63,162 nucleotides of DNA from Flavobacterium sp. 9AF (GTDB lineage Bacteria > Bacteroidota > Bacteroidia > Flavobacteriales > Flavobacteriaceae). The notes under the pieces were generated by a model. That model made no database searches. It saw nothing but the letters and a program-made list of their open reading frames with translations, and was not told the origin of the DNA. Within the stretch, counting starts at the first letter, position 1, and the number at the start of each line of letters is the position of its first letter. The stretch is from positions 1 through 63,162 of the forward strand of contig NZ_LR733607.1 of the NCBI RefSeq assembly GCF_902506265.1, in the 5' to 3' direction. The position numbers and the translations under genes were made by a program. Positions 43,865 to 51,545 of this stretch are shown one piece after another.

Positions 43865-46417
43865 CTAGAATGGATAATTAATTCCAAAATTTAAGACTGT
43901 TCTACTAAAGTTAATATCTCTAAACCATCTTTCGCTTTGTTCTTTTGCAGGATTGTAGGTTTTGTATCCAAAATCTATTCTGAAAACAAAGAAATCAAAA
44001 TCATAACGTAATCCTATTCCTGTGCCTAATGCAATATCTGTTAATGATTTTATTCCGTTAAAGGTGTAAGCTTTATCTTCCACATTGTCAAAAATATTCC
44101 AAATGTTTCCAGCATCTGCAAAAAGGCCACCATTTATTTTTCCAGCTATATTAAAACGATATTCAACACTAGCTGCCAGTTTTAAATTAGCTTCGTTAAA
44201 ATCATTAATTCCTCCACTGCTTCCAGGACCAAGACTGTAAGCTTGCCAACCTCTATTATCATTGGAACCACCAGCAAAATAACTTCTAGAAAAGGGTATT
44301 GAATTGGCATTTCCATAAGGGATAGCAATACCACCAAAAGTTCTAAAAGCTAAGATGTGTTTTTTTCCTAAATCCCAGTGTTTAATTAGATCTATTTCAC
44401 CTTTGACGTATTGGGCATATTCAATTCCAAAAAGTGTTTTGTTGCCATTGTCGCTCTCTTGCTGTGGTACTTGTTTGGCAATTAGACTGGCTAAATTGCC
44501 CGCTGTTTCTAGTTTGGCTTTAATAGCATAAAAGGTGTTGTCTAGAAATCCTTTTTGGGTGTTTTTGTTAAATGTAAAAGCAGAAGAAACGATCAGATTG
44601 TTCTCAATTAATCTTTTTCTTCTTTCACCAATGCTTCGAATTGAATTATAATCATCTTGATTGTTAATTGTAATTGAGCCATTGTTTGTAACCGCATCAA
44701 TAAAATCTACAGCACTGGTGAAAGATAGATTTCCTGAATTAACTAAGTAGGTTCCACTAGTATCATAAATTTGTGCTAAATCATTCAAACGATTATAAGA
44801 AGAATTGTAAACATTAAAATAATTATCAATATTTAAGTTTCTTACAAATTGTACATTGAGCAAATCAAAACGAATTGTAGTATGATCTCTTGGAATCCAA
44901 TTGTAATTAATAATGCCACTAAAATTTTCTTTATCCAAACCAATGTTTTTTTGATTGGTTAAACCAAAACTCATTTGAGTAGTGGGTAGCATTTCTTTTT
45001 TAATTATACTAGTGGTTCTAAACGGAAAGAAAATTCTAGGAAAAGTTAGTTTTACATCAGCACCATATTCGGAAAGATTGAAAAAAGTCCCATTAGGATT
45101 AGGTAAATCTCTAGAAGAACCTATATTGCCTCTCGTGGCTATTTCTAATGTTTCTGCTCTTCTAAATAAATTTCTGAAAGTTACCGAAAGATTTCCTGAA
45201 ATTCCAAAATCTTGAATATTGGAATGATTGAAGTCGATAGCAGCATTCAAATTTTTCTTTTTTAAAGGAAGAAGATAAATATTGGCTATTAAGTTGTTTT
45301 CTTCCTTATTTAGGGTATCAACTACATATTCGATAGTAGGAAAACTGAATACTTTAAGATTACTAAGCGATCTTGAAGTCAATGTCTTGTCATTGTCACT
45401 AAAATAGCTTCCTTTTTCAATAAAGATGGCATCGGTTATGGCTTTAGGCTTGTAATTTAGTTTTCCAATGGAGTAAATATGGTAATTATTGTAAGCAACA
45501 CTATCGCTAATCTTATATTTTCCTTTTTTTATAGCGCTATTGGTAAAAATATTTACCTTACTTATTTTATAAATTTTAAATGGCGTTTTTACTAATGTAT
45601 CACCTCTCTTAATTTTACGATCTTCTATATCATATACAATATCAACGTTGTTATTCTTTTCGCTTGTGATTACATCATAGCGAACGTGGTTAACTTGAAA
45701 ATCATAAACTCCGTTATTTCTAAAATAATTAGTTAGCCTAGTTCTCTCTGCATCAAACTTTTCATCATTAAATTGCTCTCCAGTTTTGATTAAAGATTTA
45801 GGTTTAGCTTTAACAAATAAACTATCTAGTGCTTTTGTTTCAATATTGGTAGAAATGCTATCAATTATATAACCTTTTCCTGTTTGTACATTGTAAATTA
45901 TTTTTCCTTTTTTAAAACCAATTGAATCTACTGTAGCACTCACTTTAGCATCAAAAAAACCTTGATTGTTGTAAAAACCTTGCAATTTATTTTTTGTATT
46001 ACCAATTTTTATGGAGTCAATTATTACAGGAGCTTCACCTGTCTTTTTTAAGAATCTGCTCAATCCAGATACAAGAAACGATTGGCTTAATCTATCTACT
46101 TGTTTGTTGGATAATAATTTAGCTAAATTTTCTCTTCTATGGGGTTTTTTATTTAGCCAAGCATAATACAATGAATCTGGATTCTCTTTGGCCATGTTAT
46201 ATAGACCTAAACGCAAAGGAAAACCTAATAATTTTCCATTGGGTTTTTGGCTCAATAAACTTTCAACTCTTTCGCTTTTAACTACTGTATCATTAGTGAT
46301 TACAGTGTTTTTAATTAAGAGTTGTTTGTTATCTGGAACTTTTTTTACTATTGAACAGGAGTAAAAGATAGTACCAGTTAAAAATATAAATGCTATTTTT
46401 GGAAAGAAATTTTTCAA
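43865..46417 (-). CDS. tamL: TamL: lipoprotein BamA/TamA-family outer membrane protein
   Basis: This 850-residue outer membrane protein of the Omp85 family begins with a lipoprotein signal (GTIFYSC, Cys21), the feature of TamL in Bacteroidota, the partner of TamB. POTRA-like repeats (~30-380, e.g. NKLQGFYNNQGFFDAKVSATV) precede a 16-strand barrel (~400-850) with SYFAGGSNDNRGWQ, the conserved loop-6 region, and a C-terminal beta signal ending NFGINYPF. The start is TTG at 46417: the in-frame upstream stop (TGA at 46438-46436) leaves no ATG that keeps the signal peptide. TATTTTTG (46437-46444) on the minus strand gives a very short leader. Confidence 0.88.
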   Translation of the reverse strand: MKNFFPKIAFIFLTGTIFYSCSIVKKVPDNKQLLIKNTVITNDTVVKSERVESLLSQKPNGKLLGFPLRLGLYNMAKENPDSLYYAWLNKKPHRRENLAKLLSNKQVDRLSQSFLVSGLSRFLKKTGEAPVIIDSIKIGNTKNKLQGFYNNQGFFDAKVSATVDSIGFKKGKIIYNVQTGKGYIIDSISTNIETKALDSLFVKAKPKSLIKTGEQFNDEKFDAERTRLTNYFRNNGVYDFQVNHVRYDVITSEKNNNVDIVYDIEDRKIKRGDTLVKTPFKIYKISKVNIFTNSAIKKGKYKISDSVAYNNYHIYSIGKLNYKPKAITDAIFIEKGSYFSDNDKTLTSRSLSNLKVFSFPTIEYVVDTLNKEENNLIANIYLLPLKKKNLNAAIDFNHSNIQDFGISGNLSVTFRNLFRRAETLEIATRGNIGSSRDLPNPNGTFFNLSEYGADVKLTFPRIFFPFRTTSIIKKEMLPTTQMSFGLTNQKNIGLDKENFSGIINYNWIPRDHTTIRFDLLNVQFVRNLNIDNYFNVYNSSYNRLNDLAQIYDTSGTYLVNSGNLSFTSAVDFIDAVTNNGSITINNQDDYNSIRSIGERRKRLIENNLIVSSAFTFNKNTQKGFLDNTFYAIKAKLETAGNLASLIAKQVPQQESDNGNKTLFGIEYAQYVKGEIDLIKHWDLGKKHILAFRTFGGIAIPYGNANSIPFSRSYFAGGSNDNRGWQAYSLGPGSSGGINDFNEANLKLAASVEYRFNIAGKINGGLFADAGNIWNIFDNVEDKAYTFNGIKSLTDIALGTGIGLRYDFDFFVFRIDFGYKTYNPAKEQSERWFRDINFSRTVLNFGINYPF

Positions 46418-46436
46418 TTCGATTAATATAGTTAGT

Positions 46437-46444
46437 CAAAAATA
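46437..46444 (-). promoter_or_regulatory. -7 box for tamL
   Basis: The minus strand reads TATTTTTG, an exact TANNTTTG match, 19 nt before the TTG start of tamL and in the gap to the divergent rRNA methyltransferase gene. The predicted leader is only about 10-15 nt. No clear -33 element is visible. Confidence 0.45.
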
Positions 46445-46452
46445 CAATTTTT

Positions 46453-47175
46453 ATGGTTAGTAAAAACCAAATTAAACTTATAACTAGTTTACAACATAAA
46501 AAATATCGAAAAGAGTATCAATTATTTTTAGCTGAAGGTAAAAAAGTAATACAAGAATTTTTGGATGCAAACTATGAATTGCATAGTCTTTTTGAAACGG
46601 AAGACTTGTTTTTACCCGTGGATAAGAGCAAAATTCATACCATAACGCCATCAGAATTAAAAAAAATAAGTGCACTTACAGCGCCAAACAATTGTTTAGC
46701 CTTGTTTAGAATTCCTGTTGTTAAAAGAGTAGAATTATCGGGATTGGTTTTAGTGTTAGACGATGTAAGAGATCCAGGGAATTTAGGTACTATTATAAGG
46801 TTGTGTGATTGGTTTGGAATAGAAACACTATTGTGTTCTGAGGAAACGGTGGATTGCTATAACCCAAAAGTGATTCAAGCTACTATGGGGTCTTTGAGTA
46901 GGGTAAATATTGTATATTCTAATCTTGAGAAAAAGTTGAAAGGGAATAAATTACCCATTTTTGGAACTTTTATGGACGGTGAAAATATTTACAAAGAAAC
47001 ACTCCCTAAAGAAGGAATAATTATTATGGGTAACGAAGCCAATGGTATTTCTTCTGAAATGGAGGCGTTGATAAATAAACGCATAACTATTCCTAGATTT
47101 GGTTCTTTGCAACAAACGGAAAGTTTAAATGTGGCAACTGCTACAGCAATTATATTAAGTGAATTTAAGAGGTAG
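46453..47175 (+). CDS. TrmH/SpoU-family RNA 2'-O-methyltransferase
   Basis: This 240-residue SPOUT methyltransferase probably modifies rRNA (RlmB/TsnR-like). An N-terminal L30e-like substrate-binding domain is seen (KKYRKEYQLFLAEGKKVIQEFL, in part LFLAEGKKVIQEF, ~20-35). The catalytic domain carries the three SpoU motifs: LDDVRDPGNLGTIIRLCDWF (~102-121), IIIMGNEANGIS (~191-202) and IPRFGSLQQTESLNVATA (~215-232). It is cytosolic. It is transcribed divergently from tamL and converges with the PorT gene 3 nt from its stop. The exact RNA position is not predictable. Confidence 0.88.
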   Translation: MVSKNQIKLITSLQHKKYRKEYQLFLAEGKKVIQEFLDANYELHSLFETEDLFLPVDKSKIHTITPSELKKISALTAPNNCLALFRIPVVKRVELSGLVLVLDDVRDPGNLGTIIRLCDWFGIETLLCSEETVDCYNPKVIQATMGSLSRVNIVYSNLEKKLKGNKLPIFGTFMDGENIYKETLPKEGIIIMGNEANGISSEMEALINKRITIPRFGSLQQTESLNVATATAIILSEFKR

Positions 47176-47178
47176 TTT

Positions 47179-47874
47179 TTAGTGAAAAGTAAAATTTATA
47201 AAAACACCTCTAGTTTTCATAGATTGAATATTTCCCGTCCAAGGGCTGTTTGGGTCGTTGTCACGAATTAATTCGTCATTTAAACTAAAAACACCTCTTA
47301 TAGAAGGAGAAAATTTAAAGTATTCTAAATATAAATCAATACCAAATCCTAGTTCATAAAAATTTGTCCATTTTTTCATTCTAAAACGATCATTATAATT
47401 GTCGTCAGGAGCATCTGAATTACTGCCTAAATTCAATGCAGTTGAAAGACCTCCTAATACATAGGGTCGAATGTTACCTGCTCTTTTAGCGGAAAATTTT
47501 AAAAGAAGAGGGAAATGAATGTATGTTGATTTGGCTTCTCTTAGCGCATCTACAGGATCGTCAAACCCTGGGAAAGTTATGTTTCTTTGTGTAATATATA
47601 ATCCAGGTTCAAAACGTAAATCTACGTGCTCAATGATTCTTAGGTTTCCAACAAGACCTACGTTGAAACCTGTTGTTGTTTGTGTAGATACATCTTTTGT
47701 GGGCTGTAAATAATCAAACTTAAAATCTAAGCTGTTGAAGCCCAAATAGTAACCCCAATGTACTTTTTGTTTGTCGAAATTTTCTAAATTGATAATTGGG
47801 TCTTTACCAAATAAACCACCTTGAGCAAAACTTATTGTTGTGGCTAATAACAATATTATATATATTTTTTTCAT
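47179..47874 (-). CDS. porT: PorT-family protein, type IX secretion
   Basis: The start MKKIYIILLLATTISFAQ gives 231 residues with a Sec signal. The following GGLFGKDPIINLENFDKQ and HWGYYLGFNSLDFKFDY are typical of PorT. An outer-membrane beta-barrel fold follows (GFNVGLVGNLRIIEHVDLRF, split here as NLRIIEHVDLRFEPGLY, and FYELGFGIDLYLEYFKFSPS). PorT (SprT in gliding flavobacteria) is needed for secretion by T9SS. Its position right behind ubiE is the usual order in Flavobacteriia. The T9SS sorting domain of the amylase at 29781-32627 is a likely client of the system. The longer frame upstream overlaps ubiE and is not used. Confidence 0.85.
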   Translation of the reverse strand: MKKIYIILLLATTISFAQGGLFGKDPIINLENFDKQKVHWGYYLGFNSLDFKFDYLQPTKDVSTQTTTGFNVGLVGNLRIIEHVDLRFEPGLYITQRNITFPGFDDPVDALREAKSTYIHFPLLLKFSAKRAGNIRPYVLGGLSTALNLGSNSDAPDDNYNDRFRMKKWTNFYELGFGIDLYLEYFKFSPSIRGVFSLNDELIRDNDPNSPWTGNIQSMKTRGVFINFTFH

Positions 47875-47875
47875 A

Positions 47876-48607
47876 CTATTTCTTAGATGCATGATAAATT
47901 GTTGCAACACCAAATGTTTGAGGTAAATGCTTTACATCTATAAACCCAATTTTTCTCAAAATATTGTTTAGAGCTTCACCAAAAGGGAAAATATTTGCAG
48001 AATCTGATAAATATTTATAAGCTACTTTGTCTTTAGAGAATAATTTCCCGATTATTGGTAAAATAAATCGTGTATAAAAAGCATAACCTTGTTTGTAAGG
48101 AAATTTAGTAGGTACAGAGGTTTCAAGAATAACAAAAATGCCATTTGGTTTTAAAACACGAAGTATTTCTGCTAATCCTCTTTCTAGATTTTCAAAATTT
48201 CTAACACCAAAAGCAACAGTTATAGCATCAAAGTAATTGTCTGGATAAGGAATGTTTTCACTATCTCCTAGAACCATTTCAATTTTTGAATCTAATTTTC
48301 TTTCTTTGATTTTTTCTTTACCTACTTCAAGCATGCCTGCTGAAATATCCAGACCTATTATCTGTGTTGCAGCAGTTTTAGTCATTAAGATGGCTAAATC
48401 ACCAGTTCCTGTTGCAATATCTAATATGGTATTTGGGGTTTTATTTGCAACAAGTTGTAATACTTTTTTTCGCCAAGAGACATCAATCCCAAAAGAAATA
48501 ACTCGATTTAATCCGTCATAATTGCCAGCAATGTTGTCAAACATTTGGGCAACTTGTTCTTTTTTACCTAATTCTGAATCTTTATATGGTGTTATGTTTT
48601 TTGACAT
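47876..48607 (-). CDS. ubiE: Demethylmenaquinone methyltransferase
   Basis: This 243-residue SAM-dependent C-methyltransferase carries out the last step of menaquinone synthesis. VAQMFDNIAGNYDGLNRVIS (~18-37) is the conserved N-terminal block. DIATGTGDLAIL (~63-74) is the SAM-binding motif I, LDISAGMLEVGKEK follows, and the UbiE-type segment DAITVAFGVRNFENLERGL (~127-145) is present. KPNGIFVILETSVP and the C-terminal FGVATIYHASKK complete the family. It ends 1 nt before porT. On the minus strand, TATTTTTG at 48628-48635 supplies a -7 box candidate in the gap to folA. Confidence 0.94.
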   Translation of the reverse strand: MSKNITPYKDSELGKKEQVAQMFDNIAGNYDGLNRVISFGIDVSWRKKVLQLVANKTPNTILDIATGTGDLAILMTKTAATQIIGLDISAGMLEVGKEKIKERKLDSKIEMVLGDSENIPYPDNYFDAITVAFGVRNFENLERGLAEILRVLKPNGIFVILETSVPTKFPYKQGYAFYTRFILPIIGKLFSKDKVAYKYLSDSANIFPFGEALNNILRKIGFIDVKHLPQTFGVATIYHASKK

Positions 48608-48647
48608 GCTATTAATTATATGGTTCGCAAAAATACGAATTTAATTT

Positions 48648-49133
48648 TCATTTTCTAATGTAGGTTAGATACGTAAAATCAAAGAGATGTTTTTCGTCTT
48701 TTGAGTGGTATTCTTCATGGACTAATTTCCAATTTTTTTCATCAAATTCCGGAAAAAAAGTGTCTGCTTCTATAATTGTGTGTACTCTTGTAAGTTCGAT
48801 TTTGTCAACAAAATCAATCGATTGTTTGTAAATTTCTCCACCGCCAATGATAAAGCTTTCTTGTTCCTTAGGGCAAATTTCAATTGCTTTTTTTAAACTA
48901 CTTACAACAATGCAATTTTCTGGAACAGAATATTCTTTTTGTCTCGTAATAATAATATGTGTTCTATTAGGTAAAGGTTTTGGGAAACTTTCAAAAGTTT
49001 TTCTTCCCATAATAATATAATGACCTGTGGTTAACGACTTGAATCTTTTAAAATCATCAGGTAAATGCCATACTAAATCGTTGTCTTTGCCAAGAGCATT
49101 GTTTTCTGATGCAGCTGCAATTATTGTTATCAT
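48648..49133 (-). CDS. folA: Dihydrofolate reductase
   Basis: This 161-residue enzyme reduces dihydrofolate to tetrahydrofolate with NADPH. Typical motifs are ITIIAAASENNALGKDNDLVWHLPDD (seen in part as IGKD-like ALGKDNDLVWHLPDD, ~12-26), YIIMGRKTFESFP (~39-51), RTHIIITRQ and FIIGGGEIYKQ (~94-104). The catalytic acid is Asp26 in LPDD. It is 5 nt behind an aldehyde dehydrogenase gene and so probably co-transcribed with it. Thymidylate synthase, its metabolic partner, is encoded about 6 kb away on the same strand. Confidence 0.95.
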   Translation of the reverse strand: MITIIAAASENNALGKDNDLVWHLPDDFKRFKSLTTGHYIIMGRKTFESFPKPLPNRTHIIITRQKEYSVPENCIVVSSLKKAIEICPKEQESFIIGGGEIYKQSIDFVDKIELTRVHTIIEADTFFPEFDEKNWKLVHEEYHSKDEKHLFDFTYLTYIRK

Positions 49134-49138
49134 TTTGC

Positions 49139-50500
49139 TTATAGTTTCATTAAGAATTTAATTATTTTTAATTTTTTTATCGAATGTGGAAAATATTTTA
49201 AATCCAATTCAAACCAGTTAGGTTTTTCTAAAATACTTTTATAATGTGAGAATGTTTTGAAACCATTTTCTCCATGATAGGAACCAATACCACTGTCTCC
49301 CACACCTCCAAAAGGAAGTTTACTATTGCTGATTTGCATAACAGCATCATTGACGCATCCACTACCAAAAGAGATTTCGTTTAAAATTCTTCTTTTACTA
49401 TTTCTGTTGTTTGTGAAAATATAACAGGCTAAAGGTTTAGGGCGATTTTTGATTTTTTTGATTACTTCAGATAAATCTGTATAGTTTAAAACGGGTAGGA
49501 TTGGACCGAAAATTTCATCTTTCATAATTTCGTCTTCCTCAACTACATTTTTTAATATTGTGGGTTCAATATAACGATTTTCTATATTATAGTTACCGCC
49601 ATAAAAAATCTTTTCAATAGCTATTAAATTGGTAAGCCTTTTGTGATTTTTTTCGTTTATAATTTGAACATAATTGTGATTTTCAAAGCTTAAATTTGAT
49701 TTTTCAATTTCTTCTTTACATATTTTTAAAAATTGTTCTTCAATATTCTTATGTACATAGACATAATCGGGAGCAATGCAGGTTTGTCCAGCATTTAGAA
49801 ATTTGGCCCATATTAATCTTTTTGCACACATTTTTAAATTACAATCAGATGTTACAATTGCAGGACTCTTGCCTCCTAATTCCAAAGTTACGGGAGTCAG
49901 ATTTTTTGCAGCCGCTTGATAAACAATTTTTCCAACAGGAACACTACCAGTAAAAAATATTTTGTCAAATTTTTGTTTTAATAAATTCGTTGTTTCTTCT
50001 ATACCACCTTCAATTACCTTAAAAAAATCGGGTGAAAAGTTTGTGTTAATTAATTGGGTTATTATTTTACTTGTGTTTTGAGGAACTTCACTAGGTTTTA
50101 AAATAACGGTGTTTCCAGCAGCAATTGAGGCAATTACTGGAGCAAATGATAATTGATAGGGATAATTCCATGCACCAATAATTAAGCTGACACCTAAGGG
50201 TTCAGGTATAACATAACTTTTGGCAGGAAAATTAATCCAATTGGTAGTTACTTTTTTAATAGAAGACCATCTTTTAAGATTGGAGATAGCTTCTGAAATA
50301 TCTTTGTATAGTAACCCTAATTCGTTAGTATAATTGTCAAATGATGATTTTTTAAAATCTTTATAAATAGCTTCTTCTAATAATAATTCGTTTTTTATAA
50401 GGATTTGTTTCAGTTTTTTTAATGCTTCTATCCTAAATTCAATAGGTTTAGTTGCATTTGAATTAAAGAAATTCCTTTGATTTATTATTATTTGTTCCAT
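49139..50500 (-). CDS. Aldehyde dehydrogenase family protein
   Basis: This 453-residue NAD(P)-dependent dehydrogenase is short for the superfamily and resembles class-3/fatty-aldehyde dehydrogenases. Key sites are GAWNYPYQLSFAPVIASIAAG (in part GAWNYPYQLSF, ~109-119), KPSEVPQNTS, FTGSVPVGK (~183-191), catalytic Glu207 in LELGGKSP and nucleophile Cys241 in NAGQTCIAPDYV, then EIFGPILPV (~330-338). The C-terminus is Lys- and hydrophobic-rich (SIKKLKIIKFLMKL), possibly a membrane-tethering tail as in fatty aldehyde dehydrogenases. Its start follows a terminator-like hairpin by 19 nt. It is likely co-transcribed with folA. Confidence 0.88.
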   Translation of the reverse strand: MEQIIINQRNFFNSNATKPIEFRIEALKKLKQILIKNELLLEEAIYKDFKKSSFDNYTNELGLLYKDISEAISNLKRWSSIKKVTTNWINFPAKSYVIPEPLGVSLIIGAWNYPYQLSFAPVIASIAAGNTVILKPSEVPQNTSKIITQLINTNFSPDFFKVIEGGIEETTNLLKQKFDKIFFTGSVPVGKIVYQAAAKNLTPVTLELGGKSPAIVTSDCNLKMCAKRLIWAKFLNAGQTCIAPDYVYVHKNIEEQFLKICKEEIEKSNLSFENHNYVQIINEKNHKRLTNLIAIEKIFYGGNYNIENRYIEPTILKNVVEEDEIMKDEIFGPILPVLNYTDLSEVIKKIKNRPKPLACYIFTNNRNSKRRILNEISFGSGCVNDAVMQISNSKLPFGGVGDSGIGSYHGENGFKTFSHYKSILEKPNWFELDLKYFPHSIKKLKIIKFLMKL

Positions 50501-50510
50501 GAATAATTAT

Positions 50511-50553
50511 TCTAATAAAAATGCCTGTTTGATTTGTTTTTCAAACAGGCATT
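50511..50553 (-). terminator. Terminator after the DUF547 gene
   Basis: AATGCCTGTTTGA (50520-50532) and TCAAACAGGCATT (50541-50553) form a perfect 13-bp stem with an 8-nt loop, followed on the minus strand by TTTATTAGA. It ends 19 nt before the aldehyde dehydrogenase start. Confidence 0.85.
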
Positions 50554-50571
50554 ATGACACTTATTTTTTTG

Positions 50572-51267
50572 TTATTTGTATAAATTCCAGTCGTATTCTT
50601 TAAATTCTAGCTTCGTATTATCATTTATTTTTACTGCCGAATATTTATTGATAAATCCTACCATATTCATAGGTCCAATAAAATCTGTAAAATACCATTC
50701 GAAAATTTTTGACAATTGACAAGTTGCAACTCCAATTGTGTTTTGAGAAGAATCGTTGATGTAATTACTTGTTGCTACATCTAAATCGTAGTCTATACTA
50801 TTTGCCGAATAAGCAGTATTTCTTAATTGAGGTGAAGAAATTGCTGTAGAATATAGTACAAAATGAACTCTTGGGTCGTTCATCGGGCGTAAAATTTCAT
50901 GTTCAATATGATCTAAAGAAATTTTTTCACCATCAAAATCGATAAATTGCATTTTAAAAGGATCTCTAATGTAATTGATACTTTTGATGGGGTAGTTTTC
51001 AACTAATAATTTTATAATGTTTGCATTGTAAACATTTACCCAATAAGTTTTAACCTCTGCATCTGACCAACTTTTATTGGGAGAAATTTTAGAGAAGTTT
51101 TGAGCGATATTGTTAATCTCTCTTATGTTTTTTAAAACTTTATCATAATCTACCACTCCCTTACTCGATACATGTTTTTTAAGGAAATCATCATACTCAG
51201 AAAAATCAATAACTTGACTAAATCCGTTTAAACTCACAACCAATAATAATAGTAAAATTTTCTTCAT
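50572..51267 (-). CDS. DUF547-family exported protein
   Basis: This 231-residue protein has a Sec signal (LLVVSLNGFSQ). DUF547 features are visible: KTYWVNVYNANIIKLLVENYP (in part AEVKTYWVNVYNAN, ~75-88), IRDPFKM, SLDHIEHEILRP and DPRVHFVLYSTAISSPQLRNTAY (in part VHFVLYSTAISSP), then the C-terminal WYFTDF. The conserved His in SLDHIEHEIL and VHF and the Cys in TCQLSKIF suggest a papain-like fold reported for the family, but function is not established. TACTTTTG on the minus strand (51311-51318) is a -7 box candidate. It stands alone between two terminators or gaps. Confidence 0.85.
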   Translation of the reverse strand: MKKILLLLLVVSLNGFSQVIDFSEYDDFLKKHVSSKGVVDYDKVLKNIREINNIAQNFSKISPNKSWSDAEVKTYWVNVYNANIIKLLVENYPIKSINYIRDPFKMQFIDFDGEKISLDHIEHEILRPMNDPRVHFVLYSTAISSPQLRNTAYSANSIDYDLDVATSNYINDSSQNTIGVATCQLSKIFEWYFTDFIGPMNMVGFINKYSAVKINDNTKLEFKEYDWNLYK

Positions 51268-51545
51268 AAGATTTTTTTAATAATTTTTAATAATTTAAAA
51301 AAAACGATTGCAAAAGTAATCATTCTGTTTTACAATTTTAGTAAAATTAAGTTAAATTTGAATTAATTTGTAAAATTAAAATACTGTAAATCATTGCGAT
51401 ATCTTTTTTGTAATCGACTTTCATAATTAATGTTGCAAAAACTAAGCCAAAATTATAATGTTTTTCCTTGAAAATACTTTAAATAAATGAGTCAGTAGAA
51501 GTAGAATTTACTACTCTTTTGATTTAGAGATAAATAACTTTTTAG
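51268..51545. other. 278-bp gene-free gap
   Basis: This AT-rich gap between the DUF547 gene and the metalloprotease gene has no open frame of note. It holds the DUF547 -7 box candidate (TACTTTTG, minus strand, 51311-51318) and otherwise only T- and A-rich sequence, with a weak inverted repeat near 51495-51520. Confidence 0.4.
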
